Source: Nonomuraea angiospora
GTDB taxonomy: Bacteria; Actinomycetota; Actinomycetes; Streptosporangiales; Streptosporangiaceae
Length of the DNA stretch: 64,000 nucleotides
Direction: 5' to 3'
NCBI RefSeq assembly: GCF_014873145.1
Contig: NZ_JADBEK010000001.1
Span: 5,394,001 to 5,458,000 of the forward strand
The notes beneath the pieces were generated by a model. It was not told the DNA's origin. It worked only from the letters and a program-made list of their open reading frames with translations, and searched no databases. Of the stretch, positions 17,580 to 26,431 are shown in pieces (within the stretch, counting starts at the first letter, position 1; each line of letters begins with the position of its first letter). Position numbers and translations under genes: made by a program.

Positions 17580-18368
17580 GTGCCCGGGGGTGTGGGGGCG
17601 GTCACCGTTACCAACGGTGGCCGCACTTCCTTCCGGATCGACGGAGCGGGGCCCCCGGTTGTCCTCGTCCACGGACTGCAGATCGGGCAGGACCTCTTCG
17701 ACGCACTCCGCCGTCACCTCATCGGCACGTTCACGGTCGTAACGTACGATCAGCGCGATCGGGGTGCCAGTGTCTTCGCCCCGGAGCCGTACACGATCGA
17801 CGATCTTGCTGATGATCTCGCCGCGCTGATCTCAGCTCTCGGCTTCGACCAGGCCCACGTCCTGGGCACCTCCTACGGGGGAATGATCGCGCAGGCGTTC
17901 GCACTGCGGCATCCGAATCGATTGGACCGGCTCATCCTCGGCTCCACGAATCGGTTCCCCTTCGACCCCGACCGGCTTCCTGACGGCGTCCGCGCCCTTC
18001 TCGGGGCGCTTGAAACGGGCGATCACGCGCGAGCCCGAGCTCTTCTGGCTCAGATGGCCCCCGCCGCTGCGAGATCGCGGGATCCGGAAGAGGATCCGCC
18101 GGAGTCCGCGAGCGAGCAGCTCGTGCGACGGTTTGCCGCCACGCGCGGGTTCGACACGCGTGGCCTCCTCGGCTCCGTCACGTCGCCGACCCTCGTGGTG
18201 CACGGTCGACGGGACGCAACGATACGGGTCGCCGACGTCCTGGCGATGGCGGAGGAGATCCCCGGCGCCAGCGTTCTGCAGCTCGCGGACGCGGGTCACG
18301 CATGGGAGAACGAACGACCCGAATCGGCGGCCGCGCTGATCGCAGCCTTCCTGACCGGCTCGGATTAG
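17580..18368 (+). CDS. Alpha/beta-fold hydrolase
   Basis: A 262-residue hydrolase with GTG start 4 bases after the hydratase stop. Landmarks are the oxyanion HG in VVLVHGLQIGQDLF, the nucleophile elbow GTSYGGMIAQ (Ser in GxSxG), the acid in VVHGRRDATI and the histidine in ADAGHAWENE, in the correct order. It resembles enol-lactonases and esterases used in ring or side-chain degradation. Together with the crotonase-fold neighbour it could open a cyclic ketone or diketone and release a carboxylate; this pairing is inference. Cytoplasmic; no signal peptide. Confidence 0.88.
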   Translation: MPGGVGAVTVTNGGRTSFRIDGAGPPVVLVHGLQIGQDLFDALRRHLIGTFTVVTYDQRDRGASVFAPEPYTIDDLADDLAALISALGFDQAHVLGTSYGGMIAQAFALRHPNRLDRLILGSTNRFPFDPDRLPDGVRALLGALETGDHARARALLAQMAPAAARSRDPEEDPPESASEQLVRRFAATRGFDTRGLLGSVTSPTLVVHGRRDATIRVADVLAMAEEIPGASVLQLADAGHAWENERPESAAALIAAFLTGSD

Positions 18369-18370
18369 TG

Positions 18371-18405
18371 CAGGGAACGGGTCCCCGGCGGGGATCCGTT
18401 CCCTG
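18371..18405. terminator. Strong hairpin between convergent genes
   Basis: CAGGGAACGG (18371-18380) pairs perfectly with CCGTTCCCTG (18396-18405), and the interior GTCCCC/GGGGAT extends the stem to 16 pairs with a GGC loop. It lies right after the hydrolase stop and before the stop of the convergent amidohydrolase. There is no T-run, as is common for actinomycete terminators. Confidence 0.75.
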
Positions 18406-18414
18406 AACGAGCTC

Positions 18415-19635
18415 TCAGCGGACGCGAACACCCGCGAGCCACACCTGACGGATCCGGCCTCGAAGGCCTCGAAGATCGAGCAGGTCGCCGTCCACGACGA
18501 CGATGTCAGCCAGCCCGCCCGGCTCGATGACGCCGAGATCGTCGTGCCCGAGCAGCTTCGCCGCGCTCGACGTCGCGGCTCGCCACGCCTCGATCGCCGA
18601 CATGGAGGACGCCTCGGTCATGAGTCCCAGCTCGTCCAGGTTGCTGGCGGACGGGCTCCAGTACGGCGGGGTATCCGTTCCCATTGCGACCTTCACGCCG
18701 GCGTCGACCGCCAGCGCGAAGCTCGCGCGGTGAGCCTCGAGCGCCTCTTGGGCGAGTGCGAGACTTTCGGCCGGTATCGGTACCCCGCTTGCCGCCGCGT
18801 CGATGATGGCGCGCGTCGCCGAGAGCGTGGGGACCAGCCAGGCCTCGTTCTTCAGCATGAGGGCGACCGCCTCGTCGTCGAGATAGTAGCCGTGCTCGAT
18901 CGAGCGAACCCCGTGACGCAATGCCGCTTTGATCCCCTCGGTCCCCTGCGCGTGAGCGAAGACGTAGGTTTCGGCTGCCGTAGCCTCCGCCACGATGGCT
19001 GCGAGCTCGTCGTCACGGAAGTGTGAATGCCGAGGATCGTCTCCCGGCGACATGACCCCGCCAGTCGTAGCGATCTTGATCACGTCGGCGCCGGCGCGCA
19101 GGACCTCCCGGACGCCACGCCGGACGCCGCCGGGGCCGTCCACGCCGTCGACGATCGAGCGTGGCCGGCCGGGATGCTCGAGCATCATCGGCACCGAGCG
19201 TTCTCCGCCCGATGGGAGATGCAGATCGCTGTGCCCTCCGGTCTGTGACAACATCACGATGGCGATCTGCAGCCGCGGCCCCTCGATGAGCTTGCGCTCG
19301 ATCGCCTGCTTGACGCCGAGGTCCGCCCCCGCAGCGTCTCGCGCGGAGGTGATGCCCTGGTCCAGTAGCAGGGACAGATTGCGACCGGCTTCGAAGTACT
19401 GAAGCGAGAAGGCTTGCTGTTCGGTGCGCGCGACGTTGAGATCGCGCGCCATCACGTGGACATGACAGTCGAACAAGCCCGGGACGATCGACATTCCGGT
19501 GCAGTCGATGACCTCGTCACCATCCAGGTCCACGCCTAACGCGACGACGCGGTCACCGGCCACGGCGACATCGGCGTCGGAGACGGACGTGCCGTCGAAG
19601 ACGACGCCGTTCTTGAACACGGTACGAGAGTGCAT
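18415..19635 (-). CDS. Metal-dependent amidohydrolase (imidazolonepropionase/prolidase-like)
   Basis: A 406-residue amidohydrolase-superfamily enzyme that hydrolyses an amide or dipeptide-like bond using one or two zinc ions. Metal ligands are seen in order: HxH in GLFDCHVHVM, the carbamylated Lys in ADVIKIATTGGV, His in YVFAHAQG, His in VRSIEHGYYL and Asp in VAMGTDTPP. The ATG at 19635 has AGGAGAAG upstream; a longer start was rejected. It is followed by a minus-strand L-serine dehydratase with only 49 bp upstream, suggesting one unit with that gene. Xaa-Pro or Xaa-Arg dipeptidases of this family are the nearest functional relatives. Confidence 0.88.
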   Translation of the reverse strand: MHSRTVFKNGVVFDGTSVSDADVAVAGDRVVALGVDLDGDEVIDCTGMSIVPGLFDCHVHVMARDLNVARTEQQAFSLQYFEAGRNLSLLLDQGITSARDAAGADLGVKQAIERKLIEGPRLQIAIVMLSQTGGHSDLHLPSGGERSVPMMLEHPGRPRSIVDGVDGPGGVRRGVREVLRAGADVIKIATTGGVMSPGDDPRHSHFRDDELAAIVAEATAAETYVFAHAQGTEGIKAALRHGVRSIEHGYYLDDEAVALMLKNEAWLVPTLSATRAIIDAAASGVPIPAESLALAQEALEAHRASFALAVDAGVKVAMGTDTPPYWSPSASNLDELGLMTEASSMSAIEAWRAATSSAAKLLGHDDLGVIEPGGLADIVVVDGDLLDLRGLRGRIRQVWLAGVRVR

Positions 19636-19684
19636 GCGGGCTCGCTTCTCCTGGACTGATCCGGCTGGGCGCATGGGGCGCCGA

Positions 19685-21082
19685 TCAGCATTCGACGACG
19701 TTGACGGCGAGGCCGCCGCGGGCGGTTTCCTTGTATTTGTCGCTCATATCCGCGCCGGTCTCCCGCATGGTCGCGATGACCTGGTCGAGGGAGACGTGGT
19801 GTTCGCCGTCCCCCCAGAGCGCCATGTTCGCGGCGTTGATGGCTTTGGCTGCGGCGATGGCGTTGCGTTCGATGCACGGGATCTGGACGAGTCCGCCGAT
19901 AGGGTCGCAGGTGAGGCCGAGATTGTGTTCCATGGCGATCTCGGCGGCGTTCTCGACCTGCTGGGGCGTGCCGCCGAGGATCTCGGCGAGGCCGGCGGCT
20001 GCCATCGACGAGGCGGAGCCGACCTCGCCCTGGCAGCCGACCTCTGCGCCGGAGATGGACGCGTTCGCCTTGTAGAGGGTGCCGATCGCCGCGGCGGTAA
20101 GCAGGAACCGTTGGACGATGTCGTCTTCGCTGGTGGTCGTGGATCGGCTGGCCGGCGTGTAGTGCAAGGCGTAGTACAGCACGGCGGGGATGATGCCCGC
20201 GGCGCCATTCGTAGGCGCCGTGACGATACGTCCGCCGCTCGCGTTCTCCTCGTTCACGGCGAGGGCGACGAGGTTGACTCGTTGCTGCCAGTACCCGTTG
20301 GCGTGGTCGGGGTCTTCCGCGGCGAGACGGGCGGCCCATTCCCCGGCGCGGCGGCGTACGCCAAGGCCGCCAGGAAGAATGCCGTCGCGGGCGATCGACG
20401 AGCGGACACACGACTCCATGACCTCCCACAGACCTCGCAGTAAATGCCGGATGTCGGTTTCCGAGCGCAGGACCCGTTCGTTCGCCATCATTACCTCGGC
20501 GATGCTGAACCCGGTCTCCTCGCAGACGGTGAGCAACTCGGCCGCGGTGCGGAACGGAAAGGGCCGACGCGCCGCCGGAGGTCCGGCATTTTCCTCGTCA
20601 CCCTCCCGCACGACGAAGCCGCCACCGATCGAGTAGTACGTATCCGTGGCAAGCTCCGCGCCGGTGGAGTCGAACGCGGTGAAGGACAGCGCGTTGCTGT
20701 GCCGGGCGCGGACCGTCAGCGGGCGGAGGACGAAGTCTTCGACGCGGCAGCGGATGCGATGACGGTCGCCGAGAGCGACAGACCCCGTGTCCTCGATCAC
20801 GGCGAGCTTTGCAGTGACCTCCGCTGGGGTCACCGCATCGGGCCGGACTCCCTCCAGCCCGAGGAGCACGGCACTGAATGTGCCATGTCCGGCACCGGTC
20901 GCGGCGAGGGAACCGAAGATCTCCACGCGTACCTTGTCCACCCGATCGATGATCGTCTCGCCCGCGAGGCGATCGACGAACTCGGCAGCGGCTCTCATGG
21001 GGCCCACCGTGTGCGAACTCGAAGGGCCGATACCGATCTTGAAAAGGTCGAACACGCCGACAGTTGGCTCCGAGACAGTCAT
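19685..21082 (-). CDS. sdaA: L-serine ammonia-lyase, iron-sulfur type
   Basis: A 465-residue single-chain L-serine dehydratase converting L-serine to pyruvate and ammonia. The beta domain starts [20 protein letters not shown] and the alpha domain includes [14 protein letters not shown]. All four cysteines of the type 2 enzymes are present: [31 protein letters not shown] and the very last residue Cys465 (NVVEC). In the Legionella enzyme the first three bind the 4Fe-4S cluster and the C-terminal Cys occupies the fourth site (tail in mouth). It lies between an amidohydrolase and an Lrp regulator on the same strand, which suggests use of serine released from a peptide or conjugate. Confidence 0.95.
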   Translation of the reverse strand: MTVSEPTVGVFDLFKIGIGPSSSHTVGPMRAAAEFVDRLAGETIIDRVDKVRVEIFGSLAATGAGHGTFSAVLLGLEGVRPDAVTPAEVTAKLAVIEDTGSVALGDRHRIRCRVEDFVLRPLTVRARHSNALSFTAFDSTGAELATDTYYSIGGGFVVREGDEENAGPPAARRPFPFRTAAELLTVCEETGFSIAEVMMANERVLRSETDIRHLLRGLWEVMESCVRSSIARDGILPGGLGVRRRAGEWAARLAAEDPDHANGYWQQRVNLVALAVNEENASGGRIVTAPTNGAAGIIPAVLYYALHYTPASRSTTTSEDDIVQRFLLTAAAIGTLYKANASISGAEVGCQGEVGSASSMAAAGLAEILGGTPQQVENAAEIAMEHNLGLTCDPIGGLVQIPCIERNAIAAAKAINAANMALWGDGEHHVSLDQVIATMRETGADMSDKYKETARGGLAVNVVEC

Positions 21083-21133
21083 AAATGGCGACCGTACGCA
21101 CCATGGCGGTCCCGATCCATGCGATGCAGGTTT

Positions 21134-22189
21134 CTATCGCAGAGGCGCTCCCGCACGTGGGGAAGACATCGGAAGCGGCACAAAATCGCCGGTTGCATTC
21201 CCGTTCGCGTCGAGGTGGCGGCCCTCCTTCTTGAGCGTCCGCAGCACCAACGATCGATCCGCGATAGCCACTTCCGGGATGTTCTCTTCGATCGCCACCT
21301 CGAGCCTCTGAACGTCCGCCAGCGTTTTCATCCAGACGGAGAGGACGAGATTGGACGGGCCGATGGTCGAGACGGCGAGGCGGATCTCGCTGATGCCGGC
21401 GAGGGCTGCCCCCGCCCGAGCGGTCAACCTGGCAGGGACCCGCAGGAAATACCATGCGTGCACGGGCCAGCCGGAGTGCGCCCGCGCGAGGTCGAGACGA
21501 ACCACCAGGCGGCCGCTGCTCGCCAGCGCGGCCATGGTCTCCCGCACGCGCCGCTCACTGACATCCAGAACCCTCGCCATCGAGGCGATGGTCACACGCC
21601 CGTTCACACCGAGCAGTTTCAGAAGTTCACGCTCAAGTTGGGGGTCGATGCGCGCGGGTGCGGGCGTGTCAGCCGAGACCGTGCGTTTGACCGCGGCGAC
21701 CTCGGCGGCGCTCAGCGAGCGGAGTCGCCACTGACCCGCGTCGGTGAACGGCGAGGAGAGGAGATGTGTCCGCGTCGTGCGGACGCCCTCAAGCCGGCTC
21801 ATCCGGGTCATGACGTACTCGCCGAGGGCGTCCAGGCTCTTGGCGCCCACGATGACCAGCATGTCGCGGCCGCCTGCTGTGAGGTCGACGGTGAACGCCT
21901 CCCGATCGGCCGCCAGTGCCCGAGCGATCTCAAGGGTCGAACCAGGGTGGGATTCCACTTCGAGGATCGCGGAAGGTCCGCGAGCGTCAGCCCCCGGATG
22001 CCCGGTGATCCAGGCAAGGCCGTCGCCGGACAAGCGTTCCCAGCGGCGGGAAAGAGTCACCGGATCCACCCCCACGATGGGTGCGATCGCCGCCCATCGC
22101 GCCCGAGGGTGGATCTGAAGCGCGTGGATCAGCCGCCGGTCGATCTCATCCAGGCCGCGAATCTGCGGATTTATGTCTTCTTCATCCAT
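21134..22189 (-). CDS. Double-length Lrp/AsnC family regulator
   Basis: A 351-residue protein with two tandem Lrp/AsnC units: helix-turn-helix 1 (IDRRLIHALQIHPRARWAAI), ligand domain 1 (FTVDLTAGGRDMLVIVG), helix-turn-helix 2 (LERELLKLLGVNGRVTIASM) and ligand domain 2 (AVSTIGPSNLVLSVWMKTL). Normal Lrp proteins are about 150 residues, so this is a duplication-fusion form seen in actinomycetes. Lrp/AsnC proteins bind amino acids. The gene is transcribed toward sdaA with 51 bp between them, so it probably senses serine or a related amino acid and controls sdaA and its neighbours. The divergent MFS/M20 genes upstream may also be targets. Confidence 0.88.
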   Translation of the reverse strand: MDEEDINPQIRGLDEIDRRLIHALQIHPRARWAAIAPIVGVDPVTLSRRWERLSGDGLAWITGHPGADARGPSAILEVESHPGSTLEIARALAADREAFTVDLTAGGRDMLVIVGAKSLDALGEYVMTRMSRLEGVRTTRTHLLSSPFTDAGQWRLRSLSAAEVAAVKRTVSADTPAPARIDPQLERELLKLLGVNGRVTIASMARVLDVSERRVRETMAALASSGRLVVRLDLARAHSGWPVHAWYFLRVPARLTARAGAALAGISEIRLAVSTIGPSNLVLSVWMKTLADVQRLEVAIEENIPEVAIADRSLVLRTLKKEGRHLDANGNATGDFVPLPMSSPRAGAPLR

Positions 22190-22286
22190 AAACCGTCACT
22201 TTAGTTCCGTCAGCGTACGACTATCAGCACATAACCGGCCGGAAATCGCCTGATCATGATCTCGGCGATACGGTCACCGCGAGGAC

Positions 22287-22499
22287 GTGGAGAACCTCGG
22301 CGGTGCGCTCGTCACGCCGGGCCTGATCGACGTCCGCACCCACTCCGTCTACACGGGCAACCGCGACGCCGGGCGCGATCACCCCGGCCGGTGGCGGCAT
22401 CGGCTCCACCGTCACCGTGACGTGCGGCACCGACCCGTGAACCTGCGCGACGGCGCGCGCGAGCGCCTGCGTGAGATGAAGCGTCTACGTCCGTGCTGA
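22287..22499 (+). pseudogene. Imidazolonepropionase (hutI) relic
   Basis: GALVTPGLIDVRTHSVYTGN corresponds to the metal-binding T-P-G-L-I-D-x-H-T-H-x-V-x-x-G-x-R block of imidazolonepropionase, with Cys-His replaced by Val-Arg. In another frame AGGGIGSTVTVT matches the conserved A-G-G-G-I-x-S-T-V segment, and ARERLREM matches the next helix. The three pieces are in the right order but in different frames with deletions, so it is a decayed 5' part. It lies just upstream of the MFS gene. Confidence 0.55.
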
Positions 22500-22513
22500 C
22501 ATTGGAGTCATTG

Positions 22514-23968
22514 ATGATGCGATTCGCCCTCCGCTCCCGATCGCCGCTTGGCGTCGTGGGCTTCCTGGTCGTCATGGAGCTGGGGAGCGGCATGCTGCAG
22601 GGGTGGTTCTCGCCTCTGCTCGCCGCGATCGGGCAGCAGTTCTCCATCAGTGCGAGTTCCCTCAACTGGGTCAACGCGATGTACATGCTGGTCACGGTCG
22701 CGTGTGTTCCGATCCTGGCGAAGCTCGGAGACATGTTCGGTCACAAGCGGCTCCTCGTCGCTGCGGCGGCACTCGTTGCCGCCGGCTCGCTGGTCGTCGC
22801 TCTCGCGCCGACCTTCGAGCTGTTCCTTCTCGGTCGCGCGCTTCAGGCGCCGCTGGCGGCTTTCCTGCCGCTCGAGTTCGCGATCGTCCGCTCCCGCGAC
22901 GCGAAGTCGGCAAGCAGGAACATCGGCGTCCTGGTCGGTGCCCTCACTCTTGGCGCGGCTGTCGGCTCGCTCGCCTCTGGCCTGCTGTACGCCTCGACGC
23001 AGAACCTGAACGTGGTCCTGCTGTCCCCCGCGATCTTCATCGCCCTGTGCGTTCCGGTGGTGATCTTCCTCGTGCCCGAGACGACCGTACGCAAGAAAGG
23101 CCGCATCGACTGGGCGGGCGCGATCCTGCTCACGGCCGGTCTCCTCGCCACCCTCACGGGAATTTCGAACGGCGGCGCCTGGGGCTGGCTCGAGGCGAGG
23201 ACCCTCTCTCTGGTGCTCGGCGGCGTCGCCGTGCTCACGCTCTGGGTGTTCGTGGAGCGCCGGGTGGAGAACCCCCTGGTCGATCTGTCAATGCTGGCGA
23301 AGAGCGGCATCGGCTTGCCGATCGTCGTATCCGCCCTCTTCGGAGCGCAGACCTACGGCGGGCAAACCGCGAGCTTCCTCTGGCTTCTCAGCGATCCGAC
23401 CCGGGAGGGATACGGACTCGGTCTGCCCCCGGCCGCTGCCGGTGCCATCATCGTGCTCTACGCGATCGCCGCGTTCGCCGGGACGCTGCTCGGCGAACGC
23501 CTTGCACGGCGGGTCACCCCGCCGAGAGCCGTCGCGCTGGCCGGCGTCGTCGCGGGGGCGAGCTTCGCCCTCATGATCATCTTCTCCGGATCGGCGGCGA
23601 TGTTCATCGCTTGGATGGCCTTGGGCGGTCTTTCCGCCGGTGTCCTCCTCGCCGTCCTCCCCTCGATCGTGGTGCGCAACGCACCCGCCGATTCCGTGGG
23701 CATCGCCTCGGCGTTGTTCAACACCGCGCGCACTGCGGCGGGCGCGGCCGCGGGCGCCATCTTCGCGCTGGTGATGTCTCTCTTCGTCACCACGCGGAGC
23801 GTCGAAGGATCGACCGCAGTGAGTTCGACGCCCCTGTCGTTCTTCGCCGTCTGGGGGATCTGCCTGGCGATCTCCCTGGCGCTCTCCACCCTCGCCCTGC
23901 GGATGCGCGTGGCGAGAGAACCGGACACCGACGAGACATCCACCGCCGAACCGATCGAGGAAAGATGA
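22514..23968 (+). CDS. MFS transporter, DHA2-like
   Basis: A 484-residue membrane protein with about 12-14 helices. The motif A region AKLGDMFGHKRLLVAAAAL follows TM2, a long hydrophilic loop and the GAILLTAGLLATLTGISNG segment are typical of the 14-helix drug:H+ antiporter-2 group, and later helices include GLPIVVSALFGAQTYGGQ and LGGLSAGVLLAVLPSIVV. The ATG at 22514 has TTGGAG 6 bases upstream. Its stop overlaps the start of the M20 gene (ATGA), so it is translationally coupled to that enzyme. This suggests the transporter moves the substrate or product of the amidohydrolase. Confidence 0.88.
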   Translation: MMRFALRSRSPLGVVGFLVVMELGSGMLQGWFSPLLAAIGQQFSISASSLNWVNAMYMLVTVACVPILAKLGDMFGHKRLLVAAAALVAAGSLVVALAPTFELFLLGRALQAPLAAFLPLEFAIVRSRDAKSASRNIGVLVGALTLGAAVGSLASGLLYASTQNLNVVLLSPAIFIALCVPVVIFLVPETTVRKKGRIDWAGAILLTAGLLATLTGISNGGAWGWLEARTLSLVLGGVAVLTLWVFVERRVENPLVDLSMLAKSGIGLPIVVSALFGAQTYGGQTASFLWLLSDPTREGYGLGLPPAAAGAIIVLYAIAAFAGTLLGERLARRVTPPRAVALAGVVAGASFALMIIFSGSAAMFIAWMALGGLSAGVLLAVLPSIVVRNAPADSVGIASALFNTARTAAGAAAGAIFALVMSLFVTTRSVEGSTAVSSTPLSFFAVWGICLAISLALSTLALRMRVAREPDTDETSTAEPIEER

Positions 23969-25188
23969 CCATCGCAGAACGCCCTTCCAGTCCGGAATCG
24001 TCCAGCTCTGCCCGGGAGGCAATCCTCGCCTCCCGGACGGAATGGGAGGAGTCCGCGATCGCACTCAGCCGAGAGATACACCGAGTTCCCGAGATCGCCT
24101 TCCAGGAGCGCCACGCGTCGACCCTCGTCGCGCGAGAGCTCGAGGCGGCGGGCTTCGACGTCGCGATCGGCGCGTACGGACTCGACACCGCGGTCGAGGC
24201 AACCTATGGGAGCGGCGACGTGACCGTGGCGATCTGCGCCGAGTACGACGCGCTCCCCGGCATCGGTCACGCGTGTGGTCACAACATCATCGGCGCGGCA
24301 GCCGTCGGCGCGGTCATCGCACTGACGGCTGTCGCCGATCGAATCGGCCTCCGTATCAAGCTGCTCGGCACCCCCGCGGAGGAGCACGGCGGCGGAAAGG
24401 CGATCATGCTGGACGCGGGCGCGTGGGACGACGTCACGTTCTCCCTGATGGTGCACGGTGCTCCCGGCGAGGACGTCCGCTGCCTCGATGTCCGCACGCA
24501 GGCCGTGTGCCGATTGCACATCATGTTCCAAGGCCGGCCGGGACATGCGGGCGGGCCCACTCCGACCAGCGACAACGCCTCAAACGCGGCGACAATCGCA
24601 CTCGTCGCCCTCGGTCTGCTCCGCCAGCATCTCCCCGACGGCGTTCGCGCCAACGCGTTCGTTTCCGAGGGCGGGCAGACGACCAATGTCATCCCCGCCG
24701 CGGCCGCCGTGCGTGTCGAGGTTCGGGCCGACACCCTTGAGGACCTGCAAGAGACACGACGACGAATTCTCACCTGCTTCGAGGGAGGAGCGACGGCGGC
24801 GGGATGCACATGGAGCTGGGATGAAGCGGAGCCGACATACGCCGACATGCGGCAGGATCCGATCCTGGCAGCCGCATGGGACCGCAGCCTTGCATCGCTC
24901 GGCCGCGAAATACGCGAACGGCCGCGCCCCGCGGCTGGGTCCACCGACATGGGAAATGTGTCGCACGTGGTGCCATCGATTCACCCTCTTATCGCGGTCC
25001 TCGGGAGTACGTCCTCGCCACACACCCCCGAGTTCGCCGCAGACGCGACAGGCCCGGCTGCGGAACGCGCCGCCATCGACGGCGCCCTGGCGATGGCTCT
25101 CACCGTCGTCGACGTCGTCACGGGACCTCACCTCGGTCAACTCTCACGTGAGGCGTTGCGCGCGGGTCTCGAGCCCACCGGGACGTGA
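23965..25188 (+). CDS. M20-family amidohydrolase
   Basis: A 407-residue zinc hydrolase of the AbgA/AbgB-HipO group (M20D), which removes acyl or aminobenzoyl groups from amino acids. Visible features are AICAEYDALPGIGHACGHN with metal-ligand residues, TPAEEHGGGKAIM with the catalytic Glu pair, the lid-domain motif FQGRPGHAGGPTPTSDNASN and GSTDMGNVSHVVPSIHPLI. Start ATG 23965 overlaps the MFS stop. The neighbourhood (MFS, Lrp, serine dehydratase, dipeptidase-like amidohydrolase) suggests uptake and cleavage of an N-acyl amino acid or similar conjugate; the substrate is not known. Confidence 0.9.
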   Translation: MTIAERPSSPESSSSAREAILASRTEWEESAIALSREIHRVPEIAFQERHASTLVARELEAAGFDVAIGAYGLDTAVEATYGSGDVTVAICAEYDALPGIGHACGHNIIGAAAVGAVIALTAVADRIGLRIKLLGTPAEEHGGGKAIMLDAGAWDDVTFSLMVHGAPGEDVRCLDVRTQAVCRLHIMFQGRPGHAGGPTPTSDNASNAATIALVALGLLRQHLPDGVRANAFVSEGGQTTNVIPAAAAVRVEVRADTLEDLQETRRRILTCFEGGATAAGCTWSWDEAEPTYADMRQDPILAAAWDRSLASLGREIRERPRPAAGSTDMGNVSHVVPSIHPLIAVLGSTSSPHTPEFAADATGPAAERAAIDGALAMALTVVDVVTGPHLGQLSREALRAGLEPTGT

Positions 25189-25197
25189 GTCGGGAAG

Positions 25198-25240
25198 GCC
25201 CCGACCGTCATCACCGGTACCGCGGTCATCGGAGGTCGGG
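25198..25240. terminator. Possible terminator hairpin after M20 gene
   Basis: CCCGACC (25200-25206) pairs with GGTCGGG (25234-25240), with imperfect inner pairing between ACCG and CGGT stretches. It begins 10 bp after the M20 stop. A simple factor-independent terminator is plausible; there is no U-tract. Confidence 0.4.
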
Positions 25241-25379
25241 CGTGTTTGAGAAGTGGTGATTCCAGCCGGTAAGGGACGGAGCCGAACGCGGCGGCCAGCG
25301 ACGTGCGCGGGCCCAGCCGGCTCATCACGGTGGCCGCACGTCCGCGCAGCCGCCACTGTCGAGCACCTATCCTGCTTGC

Positions 25380-26099
25380 ATGGGTGACGTACTGAAGGGG
25401 CGAGGTTGCGCGTGGGAGTTCGAGGACGAGGGGCTGCGCATTACGCCTGAGCCGGGTAAGGCGTCGAAGCTGAGCATGGAGCTCGGTGAGCGGTTCGTGC
25501 CGTACGAAGCGCTGGCCGATGTCTTGATGGAGCCCGGTGCACGCGGCAGGGTGGTATTGCGGGTGGTTCCCCGGGAGGAAGCCGATCCGGTCATGTCCGC
25601 GGCAACGGGGCAGCTCCAGGAGTCGCTCGATCCGTACCGGCTGGTGCTGCCCGCCGCCACGAAGAGGCTGGCCGACCAGTATGCCGACGAGATGCGCGCG
25701 GCCCTGTCCGAGCGCGGTCCGGCTGAGCGGTTCTTGATCGCCGGCCCCTCGGTGCCGCGTAGCTTCAAGGCATGGGACGGTGAGGCCGCCTTCGACGGGC
25801 AGGCTGTCACCTTCACCTGGTTCTCGTCTGGAGCTTCGCCGGCCAAGTTCACGGCAGGCGACCGGCGTTACCCGATCACCGAGATCGAGGGCGTCGAGTG
25901 GAACGCACTGGAGGAGGCTCGCGGGTCGTTGCGGCTGCGCATCCGTGGGCAGCAGGCCCCCTCCAACCCCAACAACGATCCCGCCTCCGTGGTGTTCGGC
26001 ATTGGCTGGGGAGCCACGCATCACTCCCTGCCCTTCGCCGCCGCCGTGCTGGCCGCCGTACAAGCTTTCATGATCGAACAGGTCGCGGCGGACGACTGA
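25380..26099 (+). CDS. DUF4429 domain protein
   Basis: A 239-residue cytoplasmic protein with the DUF4429 pattern: two beta-rich repeats, the first MGDVLKGRGCAWEFEDEGLR and the second VPRSFKAWDGEAAFDGQAVTF, each followed by a conserved strand pair (YEALADVLMEPG, YPITEIEGVEWN) and RLRIRG or VVLRVV. DUF4429 proteins are common in Streptomyces and relatives and have no known function; many end in a SHOCT domain, which is absent here. ATG 25380 follows a weak ribosome binding site. It is not obviously in an operon; IS DNA follows. Confidence 0.8.
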   Translation: MGDVLKGRGCAWEFEDEGLRITPEPGKASKLSMELGERFVPYEALADVLMEPGARGRVVLRVVPREEADPVMSAATGQLQESLDPYRLVLPAATKRLADQYADEMRAALSERGPAERFLIAGPSVPRSFKAWDGEAAFDGQAVTFTWFSSGASPAKFTAGDRRYPITEIEGVEWNALEEARGSLRLRIRGQQAPSNPNNDPASVVFGIGWGATHHSLPFAAAVLAAVQAFMIEQVAADD

Positions 26100-26202
26100 G
26101 CTGCTGTCCCATATGTGACTTTTGCGCACCTTAGCGCCTTGGAACCCAAGGCCGTGGGGTGCCAATATCCCGTCATCGGTCTGAGCTGCTGAGTATGGGC
26201 GA

Positions 26203-26431
26203 GGATGTCAATACTCGATTCATGGCTGTGACCTGCGGTGATGTTCTCGCATCCTTAGTCGAAGCGGTGTCGGTATCGGGCATGCTGGGTACTCGTGGCG
26301 CTGTGTCTTGTCGATACGATCTTCTGCCAGGTTGGCGGCTGGTTGTCTTTGCCTGATCGTGCGCAGGTGGCGTTCGTTCAGGATGAGGATCCGGTCGAGT
26401 AACTCGCGTCGTACGCTGCCGACCCACCGCT
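26203..26431. mobile_element. Scrambled relic of the rve-type IS
   Basis: 26203-26345 repeats the left end of the intact downstream element (TGTCAATACTC..., then GTGGC start region and GATCTTCTGCC), but degraded. 26350-26431 holds, on the minus strand, a piece of the transposase 3' part (SVRRELLDRILILNERHL). The two pieces face each other, so this is an internally deleted and inverted copy lying just beside the intact IS. Confidence 0.6.

Noticed and set aside
22603..23964. Upstream extension of the M20 gene through the MFS gene
   Set aside because: The extended part is Arg/His-rich out-of-frame translation of the MFS coding region; ATG 23965 with the ATGA overlap is the natural start.
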